A program made the position numbers and the translations under genes. From assembly GCA_900540145.1 (NCBI GenBank), contig UQEW01000051.1:1-17359 (forward strand): 17,359 nucleotides of DNA. The letters run 5' to 3'. Positions 1 through 7,167 of this stretch are shown here, one piece after another (the stretch's first letter is position 1; each line of letters begins with the position of its first letter). This DNA is from an uncultured Eubacteriales bacterium. GTDB taxonomy: Bacteria; Bacillota; Clostridia; Peptostreptococcales; Anaerovoracaceae. The notes under the pieces were generated by a model. That model was not told the origin of the DNA and did no database searches. It saw only the letters and a program-made list of their open reading frames with translations.

Positions 1-83
1 TGGCAGGCGTATTTTCAGTTATAGATTATTTTGATACAAAAGAAGAAGCCGTGGCGGTATTTGATAGAAAGGAAGTTTCGTAA
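1..83 (+). CDS. spoIIAA: SpoIIAA, anti-anti-sigma factor (C-terminal end only)
   Basis: Only the last 26 codons are present, entering at the left edge in the frame of position 3 and ending at TAA 81-83. The visible protein ends ...VIDYFDTKEEAVAVF..., the usual C-terminal helix of STAS-domain anti-anti-sigma factors. The stop overlaps the next start as TAATG, which indicates translational coupling to spoIIAB. In the known pathway unphosphorylated SpoIIAA binds SpoIIAB and releases sigma-F in the forespore, and SpoIIAB inactivates it by serine phosphorylation. The phosphorylated serine lies outside the window. The identification rests mainly on position directly before spoIIAB and sigF and on the tail sequence. 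Promoter and start are not visible. Confidence 0.85.
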   Translation, partial: AGVFSVIDYFDTKEEAVAVFDRKEVS

Positions 84-532
84 TGGGAAGAGAATTAAAG
101 GTACAGATGGAAGGAGTTTTGGAAAACCAAGCTATGGCCAGAGCTATAGCTGCTGCATATGCGGCAGAAATGGATCCTACAGTAGATGAGCTCACGGAGA
201 TAAAAACGGCGGTATCAGAAGCTTTCAGCAATGCTGCAATTCATGGATACGGAGGCAATGACGATGAGACAGTCAAAAAACCTGTATATATGGAATTTTC
301 TACGATAGCGCCGGAAACCATAATGATAAAGATTACAGATAAAGGCAGAGGCATAGAAGATATAGCTAAGGCCATGGAACCGCTATTTACAACAGACACA
401 GGACAAAACAGGTCGGGAATGGGATTCACAGTTATGGAAAGCTTTACCGACAAGCTGAAGGTGGATTCCAAACCGGGAGAGGGAACTACAGTTACAATGA
501 TAAAAAAGATGGATACATATTATGGATTTTAA
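83..532 (+). CDS. spoIIAB: SpoIIAB, anti-sigma F factor and serine kinase
   Basis: A 149-residue GHKL-fold kinase, close to the usual length of about 146. The ATP-binding motifs are all visible: N box with E46 and N50 (EAFSNAAIHGYGG), G1 box DKGRGIED with D86, the lid/G2 region RSGMGF at 110-115, and G3 GEGTTV near 132-137. The stretch DPTVDELTEIKT before the N box is strongly conserved in SpoIIAB. The protein holds sigma-F inactive in the predivisional cell and mother cell and phosphorylates SpoIIAA. The start overlaps the spoIIAA stop (TAATG). Its last 11 bases overlap sigF in another frame, so all three spoIIA products should be made in linked amounts. Nothing is broken or unusual. Confidence 0.97.
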   Translation: MGRELKVQMEGVLENQAMARAIAAAYAAEMDPTVDELTEIKTAVSEAFSNAAIHGYGGNDDETVKKPVYMEFSTIAPETIMIKITDKGRGIEDIAKAMEPLFTTDTGQNRSGMGFTVMESFTDKLKVDSKPGEGTTVTMIKKMDTYYGF

Positions 533-1208
533 AAATGATGGCGAAGGCAATGCCGACAGCAGACTGAAGCCATCTCTTGAAGAAATAGTCGCAGCAAATA
601 CAGGACTGGTCAAATCCGTGGCGCTGCGGCTTTCTTTTGCTTACAAAGAAGAATTGGACGACCTCATACAGATAGGATATATAGGTTTGATAAAAGCAGC
701 TGAAAGATTTGACCCTGATAAGGGAAACAAGTTCTCCACTTACGCTGTGCCTATGATAGCCGGAGAGATAAGGTCTCAATTGAGAGATAACGGCAAGATA
801 AAAGTAAGCAGAAGTCTTAAAAGAGACAGCGCGGCTGTAAGAAAAGCTGAAAACGATTTTTCGGCTAAATACGGAAGGTCGCCTAAAATTACAGAATTGG
901 CAGAAGCGACAGGGTTTTCGGCGGAGAGAGTGTTGGAAGCGCTGCAAGCTTTCGATGCCATGAAAAATTTTGAAGATTATGAAAAAACTGATTTATGGAC
1001 AGACAATGAAGAAAGTAATATAACTAAGATGGATCTTGATGCTGCCTTGCAGACCCTTGAGCCAAGGGAAAAGCAGGTGATAGTTCTCAGATATTTCAAG
1101 GATATGACTCAGCAGCAAGTGGCTGATGTGATGGGAATATCCCAGGTCCAGGTGTGCCGTATTGAGAAAAAAACACTGAAAGCCATGGCGCGGGATATGG
1201 CACTATGA
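522..1208 (+). CDS. sigF: RNA polymerase sigma factor SigF (forespore)
   Basis: A 228-residue sigma-70 family factor, somewhat shorter than the B. subtilis protein (about 255) because the N-terminus is short. Region 2 runs from about residue 24 to 95, with ELDDLIQIGYIGLIKAAERFD and the FSTYAVPMIAGEIRSQLRD promoter-melting segment. Region 3 is at about 105-145. Region 4 is at about 178-222, with the helix-turn-helix TQQQVADVMGISQVQVCRIEK. It starts the forespore programme after asymmetric division and is controlled by SpoIIAB. The ATG at 522 lies inside the end of spoIIAB and has only a poor Shine-Dalgarno sequence, so translation probably depends on coupling. There is no clear terminator directly after the gene. 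Sigma-B and sigma-G are close relatives, but the spoIIA context makes this SigF. Confidence 0.97.
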   Translation: MDFKNDGEGNADSRLKPSLEEIVAANTGLVKSVALRLSFAYKEELDDLIQIGYIGLIKAAERFDPDKGNKFSTYAVPMIAGEIRSQLRDNGKIKVSRSLKRDSAAVRKAENDFSAKYGRSPKITELAEATGFSAERVLEALQAFDAMKNFEDYEKTDLWTDNEESNITKMDLDAALQTLEPREKQVIVLRYFKDMTQQQVADVMGISQVQVCRIEKKTLKAMARDMAL

Positions 1209-1285
1209 ATGGCGATGTATGGCTATGCATTCGGACATTTCGGTGAGTGACGGCAGACAAAAAATTAATTGCGGCGGATAAAAAT

Positions 1286-1292
1286 TTCGACA
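1286..1292. promoter_or_regulatory. Single Spo0A-box-like heptamer
   Basis: TTCGACA (reverse complement TGTCGAA) in the context AAATTTCGACATTTT, upstream of the acyl-CoA dehydrogenase promoter. It matches the core of the known Spo0A box. A single heptamer is expected by chance about twice in a window this size, so support is weak. The flanking bases do resemble those of the paired boxes at 17262-17278. Confidence 0.25.
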
Positions 1293-1318
1293 TTTTCCCC
1301 GATAATAAATGCAAATTC

Positions 1319-1336
1319 GTGTTGCAATTTTAACAA
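1319..1336. promoter_or_regulatory. Rex-like operator over the -35 of the bcd-etf promoter
   Basis: GTGTTGCAATTTTAACAA matches 11 of the 14 fixed positions of the Rex consensus TTGTTAA-N4-TTAACAA. The right half is perfect and the symmetric TGTT...AACA core is kept. It covers the -35 hexamer at 1322-1327. In clostridia the redox sensor Rex is known to repress butyryl-CoA dehydrogenase and other NADH-consuming pathways, so the position makes sense. Assignment is inference from sequence and context; AT-rich promoters give chance matches. Confidence 0.38.
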
Positions 1337-1350
1337 AAAAATGTTTTAAT
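1322..1350 (+). promoter_or_regulatory. Sigma-A-type promoter for bcd-etfB-etfA
   Basis: The -35 is TTGCAA (1322-1327), the spacer is 17 bases, and the -10 is TTTAAT (1345-1350) preceded by TG one base before it, an extended -10. Predicted transcription start is near 1357, giving a leader of about 65 bases that carries the 1384-1399 palindrome and the GGAGG ribosome binding site at 1411-1415. Confidence 0.6.
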
Positions 1351-1383
1351 AAAATTGGTATGTTAAAAATGCGGATACTGTCC

Positions 1384-1399
1384 ATAACGGACCCGTTAT
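1384..1399. repeat. Perfect 7-bp palindrome with 2-bp centre in the bcd leader
   Basis: ATAACGG-AC-CCGTTAT, a perfect inverted repeat about 27 bases downstream of the predicted transcription start and 12 bases before the ribosome binding site. It has the size and symmetry of a dimeric repressor operator. A 2-base loop is too tight for a good RNA hairpin of the full stem, which favours a DNA site. The binding protein is unknown. Confidence 0.45.
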
Positions 1400-1422
1400 T
1401 AATAATTTAAGGAGGCATTTAA

Positions 1423-2565
1423 ATGAACTTTCAACTAACGAAGGAACAGGAATTCGTAAGAAAAATGGTAAGAGAATTTGCCACTAACGAAGTTGAACCG
1501 TTAGCTGCAGACATCGACAAGGAACACAGATTCCCTGTTGAGACTGTTGAAAAAATGGCCAAGTACGGAATGTTAGGCGTACCGTTCCCGACTGAATACG
1601 GTGGAGCAGGCGGAGATCATATCTCCTATGCAATCACAGTAGAGGAACTGTCAAGAGTTTGCGCTTCAACAGGCGTTATCTGCTCTGCACACACTTCCCT
1701 TTGCTGCTGGCCTATCTTCAACTGGGGTAACGAAGAACAGAAGAAAAAATATCTGCCTGACCTGTTAAGCGGCAAAAAGCTGGGCGCTTTCGGTCTGACT
1801 GAGCCAAACGCAGGTACTGACGCATCCGGACAGCAGACAAGAGCTGAACTGGTAGGCGACAAATGGATCCTCAACGGAGCTAAAGTATTCATCACCAACG
1901 GCGGATATGCAGATGTTTTCGTTGTGATGGCTATGACTGACAAGTCCAAAGGAAACCATGGAATTTCCTCTTTCATCGTAGAAAAAGGAGACCCTGGATT
2001 CTCAATCGGTAAGACAGAGGATAAGATGGGTATCTGTGCATCTTCAACTACAGAACTTATTTTCCAGAACTGCGAAATCCCTGCTGACAGACTGCTTGGT
2101 CAGGTTGGCGACGGTTTCAAAGTTGCAATGTCAACTCTTGACGGCGGACGTATAGGTATCGCTTCTCAGGCTCTTGGTATTGCTCAGGGAGCTTTCGACG
2201 TAACTGTTGAATACATGCAGGCAAGAAAACAGTTCGGCAAGAAGCTGTCCCAGATGCAGGCACTGCAGTTCTCAATGGCAGATCTGAAGACTAAGATCGA
2301 AGCTGCAAGACTGCTGGTTTACAGAGCTGCTGACATGAAAGACAAGCACATGAACTACAGCGAAGCAGCTGCAATGGCTAAGCTGTTTGCTGCAGAGACA
2401 GCTATGGAAGTTACTACTAAGTGCGTTCAGTACCACGGTGGTTACGGATATACTAAGGATTATCCGGTAGAAAGAATGATGAGAGACGCTAAGATTACCG
2501 AAATCTACGAAGGAACTTCAGAAGTTCAGAGAATGGTAATCGCTGGTAAGACTTTCAAGAAATAA
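1423..2565 (+). CDS. bcd: Short-chain acyl-CoA dehydrogenase (butyryl-CoA dehydrogenase family)
   Basis: A 380-residue FAD-dependent acyl-CoA dehydrogenase, normal length for the family. It begins MNFQLTKEQEFVRKMVREFA and contains YGGAGGDHISYAITVEELS, the flavin-binding LTEPNAGTDASGQQT stretch, ITNGG, DGGRIGIASQALGIAQGAF, and the C-terminal GGYGYTKDYPVERMMRDAK. The catalytic base should be E363 in IYEGTSEVQR. It resembles clostridial Bcd very closely, but caffeyl-CoA and acryloyl-CoA reductases share this architecture, so the enoyl-CoA substrate is not fixed. GGAGG at 1411-1415 lies 7 bases before the ATG. It is first in an operon with etfB and etfA, its obligate electron partners; no crotonase, hydroxyacyl-CoA dehydrogenase or thiolase gene is alongside. 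Codon choice (ATC, GCT, CTG) indicates high expression. Confidence 0.95.
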   Translation: MNFQLTKEQEFVRKMVREFATNEVEPLAADIDKEHRFPVETVEKMAKYGMLGVPFPTEYGGAGGDHISYAITVEELSRVCASTGVICSAHTSLCCWPIFNWGNEEQKKKYLPDLLSGKKLGAFGLTEPNAGTDASGQQTRAELVGDKWILNGAKVFITNGGYADVFVVMAMTDKSKGNHGISSFIVEKGDPGFSIGKTEDKMGICASSTTELIFQNCEIPADRLLGQVGDGFKVAMSTLDGGRIGIASQALGIAQGAFDVTVEYMQARKQFGKKLSQMQALQFSMADLKTKIEAARLLVYRAADMKDKHMNYSEAAAMAKLFAAETAMEVTTKCVQYHGGYGYTKDYPVERMMRDAKITEIYEGTSEVQRMVIAGKTFKK

Positions 2566-2585
2566 GATTGTAGGAGGAAATTGAA

Positions 2586-3392
2586 ATGGCATTTAAGATT
2601 ATCGTATGCGCAAAGCAGGTTCCTGATACAAACGTTATCAAGATCAACCCTAAGACAGGAACATTGATCAGAGACGGCGTTCCATCGATTCTCAACCACG
2701 ACGACGCTAACGCTCTGGAAGAAGCATTGAAGATTAAAGATAAATACAAAGACGTAACCGTTACAGTTATATCCATGGGACCTCCTCAGGCTCAGGATCT
2801 GCTCTTTGAGTGTATCGCTATGGGCGCTGACGAAGGTATCCTGATCTCCGACAGAGCTGTAGGCGGTTCTGACACATGGGCAACTTCCAACACTCTGGAA
2901 GCAGCTATCAGAAAGTGGGAGAAGGAAAACGGACCTGCTGATCTGATCTTTGCCGGACGTCAGGCTATCGACGGAGATACTGCTCAGGTTGGTCCTCAGA
3001 TCGCTGAGAAGCTGGATCTCCCTCAGGTTACATACGTTGAAGAATTCCACATCGATGACAACCTGAAAGACATCACTGTAAAGAGACAGTTGGAAGACGG
3101 TTATGAACTCATCGCTATAAAGACTCCTTGCATGCTTACTGCTATCAAAGAGCTGAACGAGCCAAGATACATGAGCATGTCCGGAATATTCGGCAAGAAG
3201 GACATCAAAGTTTGGAACGCTAAGGATATCGAAGTTGATCTGAACAAAGTAGGTCTGGAGGCTTCCCCTACAAACGTATTTAGGTCCTTTACTCCTGCTC
3301 CTAAGGCTCCTGGTCAGGTAGTTAAGGGAGATACTGAAAATGAGCAGGCTAAGAACCTTTTGATTCAGCTCAAGGGTAAGCACATCATCTAA
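2586..3392 (+). CDS. etfB: Electron transfer flavoprotein beta subunit
   Basis: A 268-residue EtfB, typical size. The nucleotide-binding stretch GRQAIDGDTAQVGP (124-137) and the family signature around LEDGYELIAIKTPCMLTAIK with NEPRYMS are visible. In bifurcating Etf complexes this subunit carries the FAD that splits the NADH electron pair between the acyl-CoA dehydrogenase and ferredoxin or flavodoxin. The association with a Bcd-type enzyme and a ferredoxin-fused EtfA makes a bifurcating role likely here, though NADH-binding residues cannot be confirmed by eye. AGGAGG at 2572-2577 gives an 8-base spacing to ATG; the gap after bcd is 20 bases. Codon use is strongly biased, as in bcd. Confidence 0.96.
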   Translation: MAFKIIVCAKQVPDTNVIKINPKTGTLIRDGVPSILNHDDANALEEALKIKDKYKDVTVTVISMGPPQAQDLLFECIAMGADEGILISDRAVGGSDTWATSNTLEAAIRKWEKENGPADLIFAGRQAIDGDTAQVGPQIAEKLDLPQVTYVEEFHIDDNLKDITVKRQLEDGYELIAIKTPCMLTAIKELNEPRYMSMSGIFGKKDIKVWNAKDIEVDLNKVGLEASPTNVFRSFTPAPKAPGQVVKGDTENEQAKNLLIQLKGKHII

Positions 3393-3410
3393 TTTGAGGG
3401 AGGAATAGAA

Positions 3411-4712
3411 ATGGCTGTTGAAATTTTAAAAGAAAAATGTATAGGCTGTGGACAGTGCTTTAAGTCATGTCCTTATGACGCCTTTGAATTTGAACCATAT
3501 GATGGAAATAAGCTGGGAAAGGTTGCTAAGATCAACGCTAAGTGTTCATCCTGTAATCAGTGTCTGACTGCTTGTAAGTTCGGCGCTATCAAGGAAGTTC
3601 AGCAAGAAGCTGCTGTTGACCTTTCCGCTTACAAACATATCTGGGTATTTGCTGAACAGAGACAGGGCAAGATTCAGAACGTAGCTCTCGAACTGCTGGG
3701 CGAAGGAAAGAAGCTGGCAAAGGACATCAGCGATGACACTCAGATCTGCGCAGTACTTATCGGAAACAACATTGACCACTTGGCTCAGGAATGTTTCGAA
3801 TACGGAGCTGAGAAGGTTTACATGGTTCAGGATCCGCTGCTGGAAAACTATACAACTGACGCTTACACTAAGGTTATGAAGCAGCTTATCGACGAATACA
3901 AACCTGAAATCGTTCTCTACGGAGCTACTCACATCGGTCGTGACTTCGCACCTCGTATCGCTGCAAGATGCAACACAGGTCTGACTGCTGACTGTACTCA
4001 CCTGGACGTAAAGGTTTCCAAGTACATCGAATTCGCTAAGGCTAACACTACTCTTGATACTTCCACACTGGACCCTAACGATCCTTCAACAGGTATCAAG
4101 CAGACTCGTCCTGCTTTCGGCGGAAACCTGATGGCTACCATCATCTGCCCTAAGACAAGACCTCAGATGTCAACCGTTCGTCCTGGCGTAATGCAGAAGC
4201 AGGAAAGAGTTCCTGGAGCAAAGGGCGAAATCGTTAACGTTAAACCTGAAATCTCCAAGGACGACATCAGAATCGAAATCAAGGATATCGTTAAATCCAT
4301 GAAGGAAATGGTATCTCTGACTGACGCTAAGATCATCTGCTCCGGCGGAAGAGGTCTGGGCGATGCTTCCGGCTTCGAACTGATCAAGAAGTTCGCTGAC
4401 AAGGTTGGCGGAGTAGTTGGTTCATCCCGTGCAGCTGTAGACGCTGGCTGGATTGATCATTCTCACCAGGTAGGACAGACAGGAACTACAGTTAAGCCTG
4501 AAATTTATTTCGCTTGCGGTATTTCCGGAGCTATCCAGCATCTGGCCGGAATGCAGACTTCCAACTGCATCGTTGCTATCAACAAGGACCCTGAAGCTCC
4601 TATCATGGAAGTTGCCGACTACGCTATCGTAGGAGACCTGTACAAGGTAATTCCTGAGATCATTGCTGAGTGGGACAACGCAGAAGAGCTTTACGACGCT
4701 GCAACAAAATAA
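3411..4712 (+). CDS. etfA: Electron transfer flavoprotein alpha subunit with N-terminal 2[4Fe-4S] ferredoxin domain
   Basis: At 433 residues it is about 70-100 longer than ordinary EtfA because of an N-terminal ferredoxin domain. Cysteines C10, C13, C16, C20 and C45, C48, C51, C55 form two complete CxxCxxCxxxC sets. The remainder is a normal EtfA: N-terminal Rossmann-like domain from about residue 72, then the FAD domain with SGGRGLGDASGFELI, SSRAAVDAGW, QVGQTGTTVKPEIYFACG and GISGAIQHLAGMQ. The extra domain is known from CarE of the caffeyl-CoA reductase complex and from LctC of the bifurcating lactate dehydrogenase in acetogens. It likely passes electrons to or from free ferredoxin. The gene is last in the operon, 18 bases after etfB, with a terminator 17 bases downstream. 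Confidence 0.95.
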   Translation: MAVEILKEKCIGCGQCFKSCPYDAFEFEPYDGNKLGKVAKINAKCSSCNQCLTACKFGAIKEVQQEAAVDLSAYKHIWVFAEQRQGKIQNVALELLGEGKKLAKDISDDTQICAVLIGNNIDHLAQECFEYGAEKVYMVQDPLLENYTTDAYTKVMKQLIDEYKPEIVLYGATHIGRDFAPRIAARCNTGLTADCTHLDVKVSKYIEFAKANTTLDTSTLDPNDPSTGIKQTRPAFGGNLMATIICPKTRPQMSTVRPGVMQKQERVPGAKGEIVNVKPEISKDDIRIEIKDIVKSMKEMVSLTDAKIICSGGRGLGDASGFELIKKFADKVGGVVGSSRAAVDAGWIDHSHQVGQTGTTVKPEIYFACGISGAIQHLAGMQTSNCIVAINKDPEAPIMEVADYAIVGDLYKVIPEIIAEWDNAEELYDAATK

Positions 4713-4728
4713 ATATCATATATAATTG

Positions 4729-4757
4729 AAGGGCGCGTTTTGGCGCCCTTTTGTTTT
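4729..4757 (+). terminator. Rho-independent terminator of the bcd-etfB-etfA operon
   Basis: Perfect 8-bp stem AAGGGCGC (4729-4736) and GCGCCCTT (4743-4750), loop GTTTTG, followed by TTGTTTT. It begins 16 bases after the etfA stop codon. Confidence 0.92.
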
Positions 4758-4804
4758 GATGACGATTATCGCGCGGTTGGCAATTATAAGGAATATTGAA
4801 TATT

Positions 4805-5953
4805 ATGGGTAAAAAAACATTTGAGATAGGCAATATAAGGCCGCCTTTTCACGCGTCCAGTCTGCTGCTGAGGTGGACGGAAAACTGCCCGTGGAATAGA
4901 TGCAATTTCTGTACTCTATACAGAGGAGGCAGATTCAAGATAAGAACCGTAGATGAAATCAAGGAAGATATAGACGTTGTGTGCTTTTACAGAGACTTGA
5001 TATTAGAAAGATTGAGCAGCAACGATCCACGCACAGTAAAGCGCATGGGAGACATATCTTCGTCGGTAACCAGGGAAGAAAAGCATTGTTATTACATGGT
5101 GTTAAATTGGATAATCCATGACAAAATGAAAACGGTATTTTTGCAGGATGCCAATACTATGATTATGAAAAAGGATGACCTGTGCCAAGCTTTAAAGTAC
5201 TTGAAGGAAAAAATCCCTTCCATAGAAACCGTATCCTGCTACGGCAGGGCAGATACTTTAACTAAGATGAGCTTGCAGGACTTTATGGATTTGAAAGAGG
5301 CAGGACTCAACATGCTGCATTCCGGATTTGAAAGCGGCTGTGATGATGTGCTTAAACTTTTAAATAAGGGTTCTGTGCGATCCCAGCAGATAGATTGCGG
5401 CCGTAAGATAAAGGAAGCCGGGATAACTTATAACGTTTTTTACATGCCGGGAGCGGGAGGAAGAGCTTTAAGCCAGAGAAACGCCATAGAGACGGCTGAC
5501 GTGGTAAACAAGATAGCGCCTGATTTTGTCAGGATAAGGACTTTTGTCGTTAAACCGGGCTCGCCTATGTGGGATATTTCCAAGAATTCTGATTATGAAG
5601 AATGCAGTGATTTGGAAAAAGTTGAAGAGATAAGAACTTTCATAAGCTGTCTTGAAGGGACAGATACATATGTCATCAGCGATCATATAATCAACTTGTT
5701 GCCTCAGCTGGAGGGCTTTGTGAATAAGGATAAGAAGAAAATGTTAGACTATATAGACGGATTCTTAAATCTTTCCGACCAGCAGAAAAAAGAGTTTCAA
5801 CTGGCAAGACGCATGTGCGTCAACGTGGATTACGATGAGATGCCTATGCTGCCGGGAAATTATCTTGACCAGATAAGAGGCATGGTAAAAAGAGCTGATA
5901 CATCTGAAAAATGGGAAGAGACGCTCAGATATTATTTGAGGAAATATATATAA
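4805..5953 (+). CDS. Radical SAM protein of unknown substrate (COG1032-like)
   Basis: A 382-residue protein. The iron-sulfur motif is C28, C33, C36 (CPWNRCNFC), which is Cx4Cx2C rather than the textbook Cx3Cx2C. To my knowledge this spacing also occurs in a group of clostridial radical SAM proteins. Other radical SAM core features are present: QDANTM, a YGRADTLT stretch, GLNMLHSGFESGCDDVLKLLNKG, and YNVFYMPGAGG. There is no cobalamin-binding or second cluster domain that I can see. ATG 4805 is preferred: AAGGA (4788-4792) lies 12 bases before it, whereas the in-frame TTG at 4796 would be only 3 bases from it. The antiporter gene follows after 10 bases, so the two are probably co-transcribed. 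The reaction cannot be named from sequence. Confidence 0.88.
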   Translation: MGKKTFEIGNIRPPFHASSLLLRWTENCPWNRCNFCTLYRGGRFKIRTVDEIKEDIDVVCFYRDLILERLSSNDPRTVKRMGDISSSVTREEKHCYYMVLNWIIHDKMKTVFLQDANTMIMKKDDLCQALKYLKEKIPSIETVSCYGRADTLTKMSLQDFMDLKEAGLNMLHSGFESGCDDVLKLLNKGSVRSQQIDCGRKIKEAGITYNVFYMPGAGGRALSQRNAIETADVVNKIAPDFVRIRTFVVKPGSPMWDISKNSDYEECSDLEKVEEIRTFISCLEGTDTYVISDHIINLLPQLEGFVNKDKKKMLDYIDGFLNLSDQQKKEFQLARRMCVNVDYDEMPMLPGNYLDQIRGMVKRADTSEKWEETLRYYLRKYI

Positions 5954-5963
5954 GAGGACGATT

Positions 5964-7118
5964 ATGGAAGATTACGGGTATTTGGTCAGCGTTGCGATAA
6001 TAATGCTGTCTACTAAAATTTTAGGTGACTTGACTGAAAAAGTGAGCATGCCGCAGGTGGTAGGAGCATTGCTGGCAGGCGTTTTGGTAGGACCGTCAGG
6101 ACTTGGACTTATAGAAGAAACTGAATTTATCACTTATACGGCGGAAATCGGCGTTATACTGCTTATGTTTACCGCGGGGCTGGATACCGATATAAACGAA
6201 ATAAAAAAGAACAGCGTTGCATGCATCGTGATAGCAACTATAGGTGTTTTGCTGCCTCTTATAGGCGGAACGGCATGCTTTTACTTTTTCTTTGAAGCAG
6301 GCCAAACCTCCTTTGAGGCTATATTGCACGCTGTATTCGTCGGGGTAGTCCTTACGGCCACATCGGTGAGCATAACGGTGGAAGCGCTTAGAGAAATGGG
6401 TAAATTAGAGGGGAAAGTAGGGAATGCTATTTTGGGAGCAGCCGTTATAGATGATATAATAGGAATTATAATATTAACGATAGTCTCAAGCATGCAGGAC
6501 GAAGAGGTTTCTGTTTCACTGGTGCTTTTAAAAATAGCTGTTTATCTGCTGCTTATGGCAATTATCGGATTGATGCTGAAAAAGTATAAGAAAATCATAG
6601 ATGCCAATGCCAGAAAGCGAAGAATCACCACGTACATGGTGGCAGCATGCCTTTTGATAGCTTTCGCGTCAGAATATTTCTTTGGTGTAGCAGACATTAC
6701 CGGCGCATATCTTTTGGGTCTTTTCCTGTCCAAACATCAGATAAAAGATGAAGTTGAGGATAAGGTAAGAAGACCTTCTTATCTGTTTTTCTCTCCCATA
6801 TTCTTTGCCAGCGTAGGCCTCAAAGTGGAGTTAAGCGGACTTACAGAATCGATGCTTATATTTTCTTTGATATTGCTGATCATAGCTATTTTGACCAAGA
6901 TAGCCGGCTGCGGTCTGGGAGCCAGGATTTGCGGATTTAGCAGGCGAGAATCCTTACAAGTAGGCGTGGGCATGGTTTCAAGAGGCGAGGTGGCTCTGAT
7001 AGTAGCTCAGAAGGGATACGCCATGGGTCTGATGAGCGCAGCGCTGTTTCCTCCGATAGTGCTGGTGGTAATTGCCACAACTATAATTACGCCTATAATA
7101 CTGAAAAAGATCATGTGA
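5964..7118 (+). CDS. CPA2-family Na+(K+)/H+ antiporter
   Basis: A 384-residue, almost wholly hydrophobic membrane protein with about 12-13 predicted helices, similar in length to NapA-type antiporters and lacking the C-terminal TrkA-N/RCK domain of KefB/KefC. Family marks are MPQVVGALLAGVLVGPSGLG (29-48), MLFTAGLDTD near 68-76, TATSVSITVEAL (131-142) for the unwound helix, and AAVIDDIIGI with the ion-binding pair D163-D164. Near the C-terminus VSRGEVALIVAQKGYA is also typical. The Asp-Asp pair suggests electrogenic exchange of the NapA/NhaA kind, although the ion is not fixed. It sits 10 bases after the radical SAM gene, with GAGGA close to the ATG. Confidence 0.92.
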   Translation: MEDYGYLVSVAIIMLSTKILGDLTEKVSMPQVVGALLAGVLVGPSGLGLIEETEFITYTAEIGVILLMFTAGLDTDINEIKKNSVACIVIATIGVLLPLIGGTACFYFFFEAGQTSFEAILHAVFVGVVLTATSVSITVEALREMGKLEGKVGNAILGAAVIDDIIGIIILTIVSSMQDEEVSVSLVLLKIAVYLLLMAIIGLMLKKYKKIIDANARKRRITTYMVAACLLIAFASEYFFGVADITGAYLLGLFLSKHQIKDEVEDKVRRPSYLFFSPIFFASVGLKVELSGLTESMLIFSLILLIIAILTKIAGCGLGARICGFSRRESLQVGVGMVSRGEVALIVAQKGYAMGLMSAALFPPIVLVVIATTIITPIILKKIM

Positions 7119-7132
7119 TATATGCAGCAATC

Positions 7133-7161
7133 TTTACATGACGCCGGCTTTTCTTTATAAT
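7133..7161 (+). promoter_or_regulatory. Near-consensus sigma-A promoter that predicts a leaderless transcript
   Basis: The -35 is TTTACA (7133-7138), the spacer is exactly 17 bases, and the -10 is TATAAT (7156-7161). Counting the last base of the -10 as -7 puts +1 at 7168, the A of the HAD gene start codon. No Shine-Dalgarno sequence exists between promoter and ATG. Confidence 0.8.
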
Positions 7162-7167
7162 CGTAAT

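Noticed and set aside
1205..1246. A 13-codon frame starting in the sigF stop (ATGA overlap)
   Set aside because: Too short, no known peptide at this place, and no ribosome binding site of its own; overlap of ATGA type arises easily by chance.
1328..1368. TTTTAACA (1328-1335) and TGTTAAAA (1361-1368) inverted repeat around the bcd promoter
   Set aside because: AT-rich 8-mers of this kind recur by chance, and the tighter Rex-like arrangement at 1319-1336 accounts for the left half.
7138..7167. Upstream in-frame ATG (7138) adding 10 residues to the HAD phosphatase
   Set aside because: It lies in the -35 and spacer of the promoter, has no ribosome binding site, and the added residues are not typical of the family.
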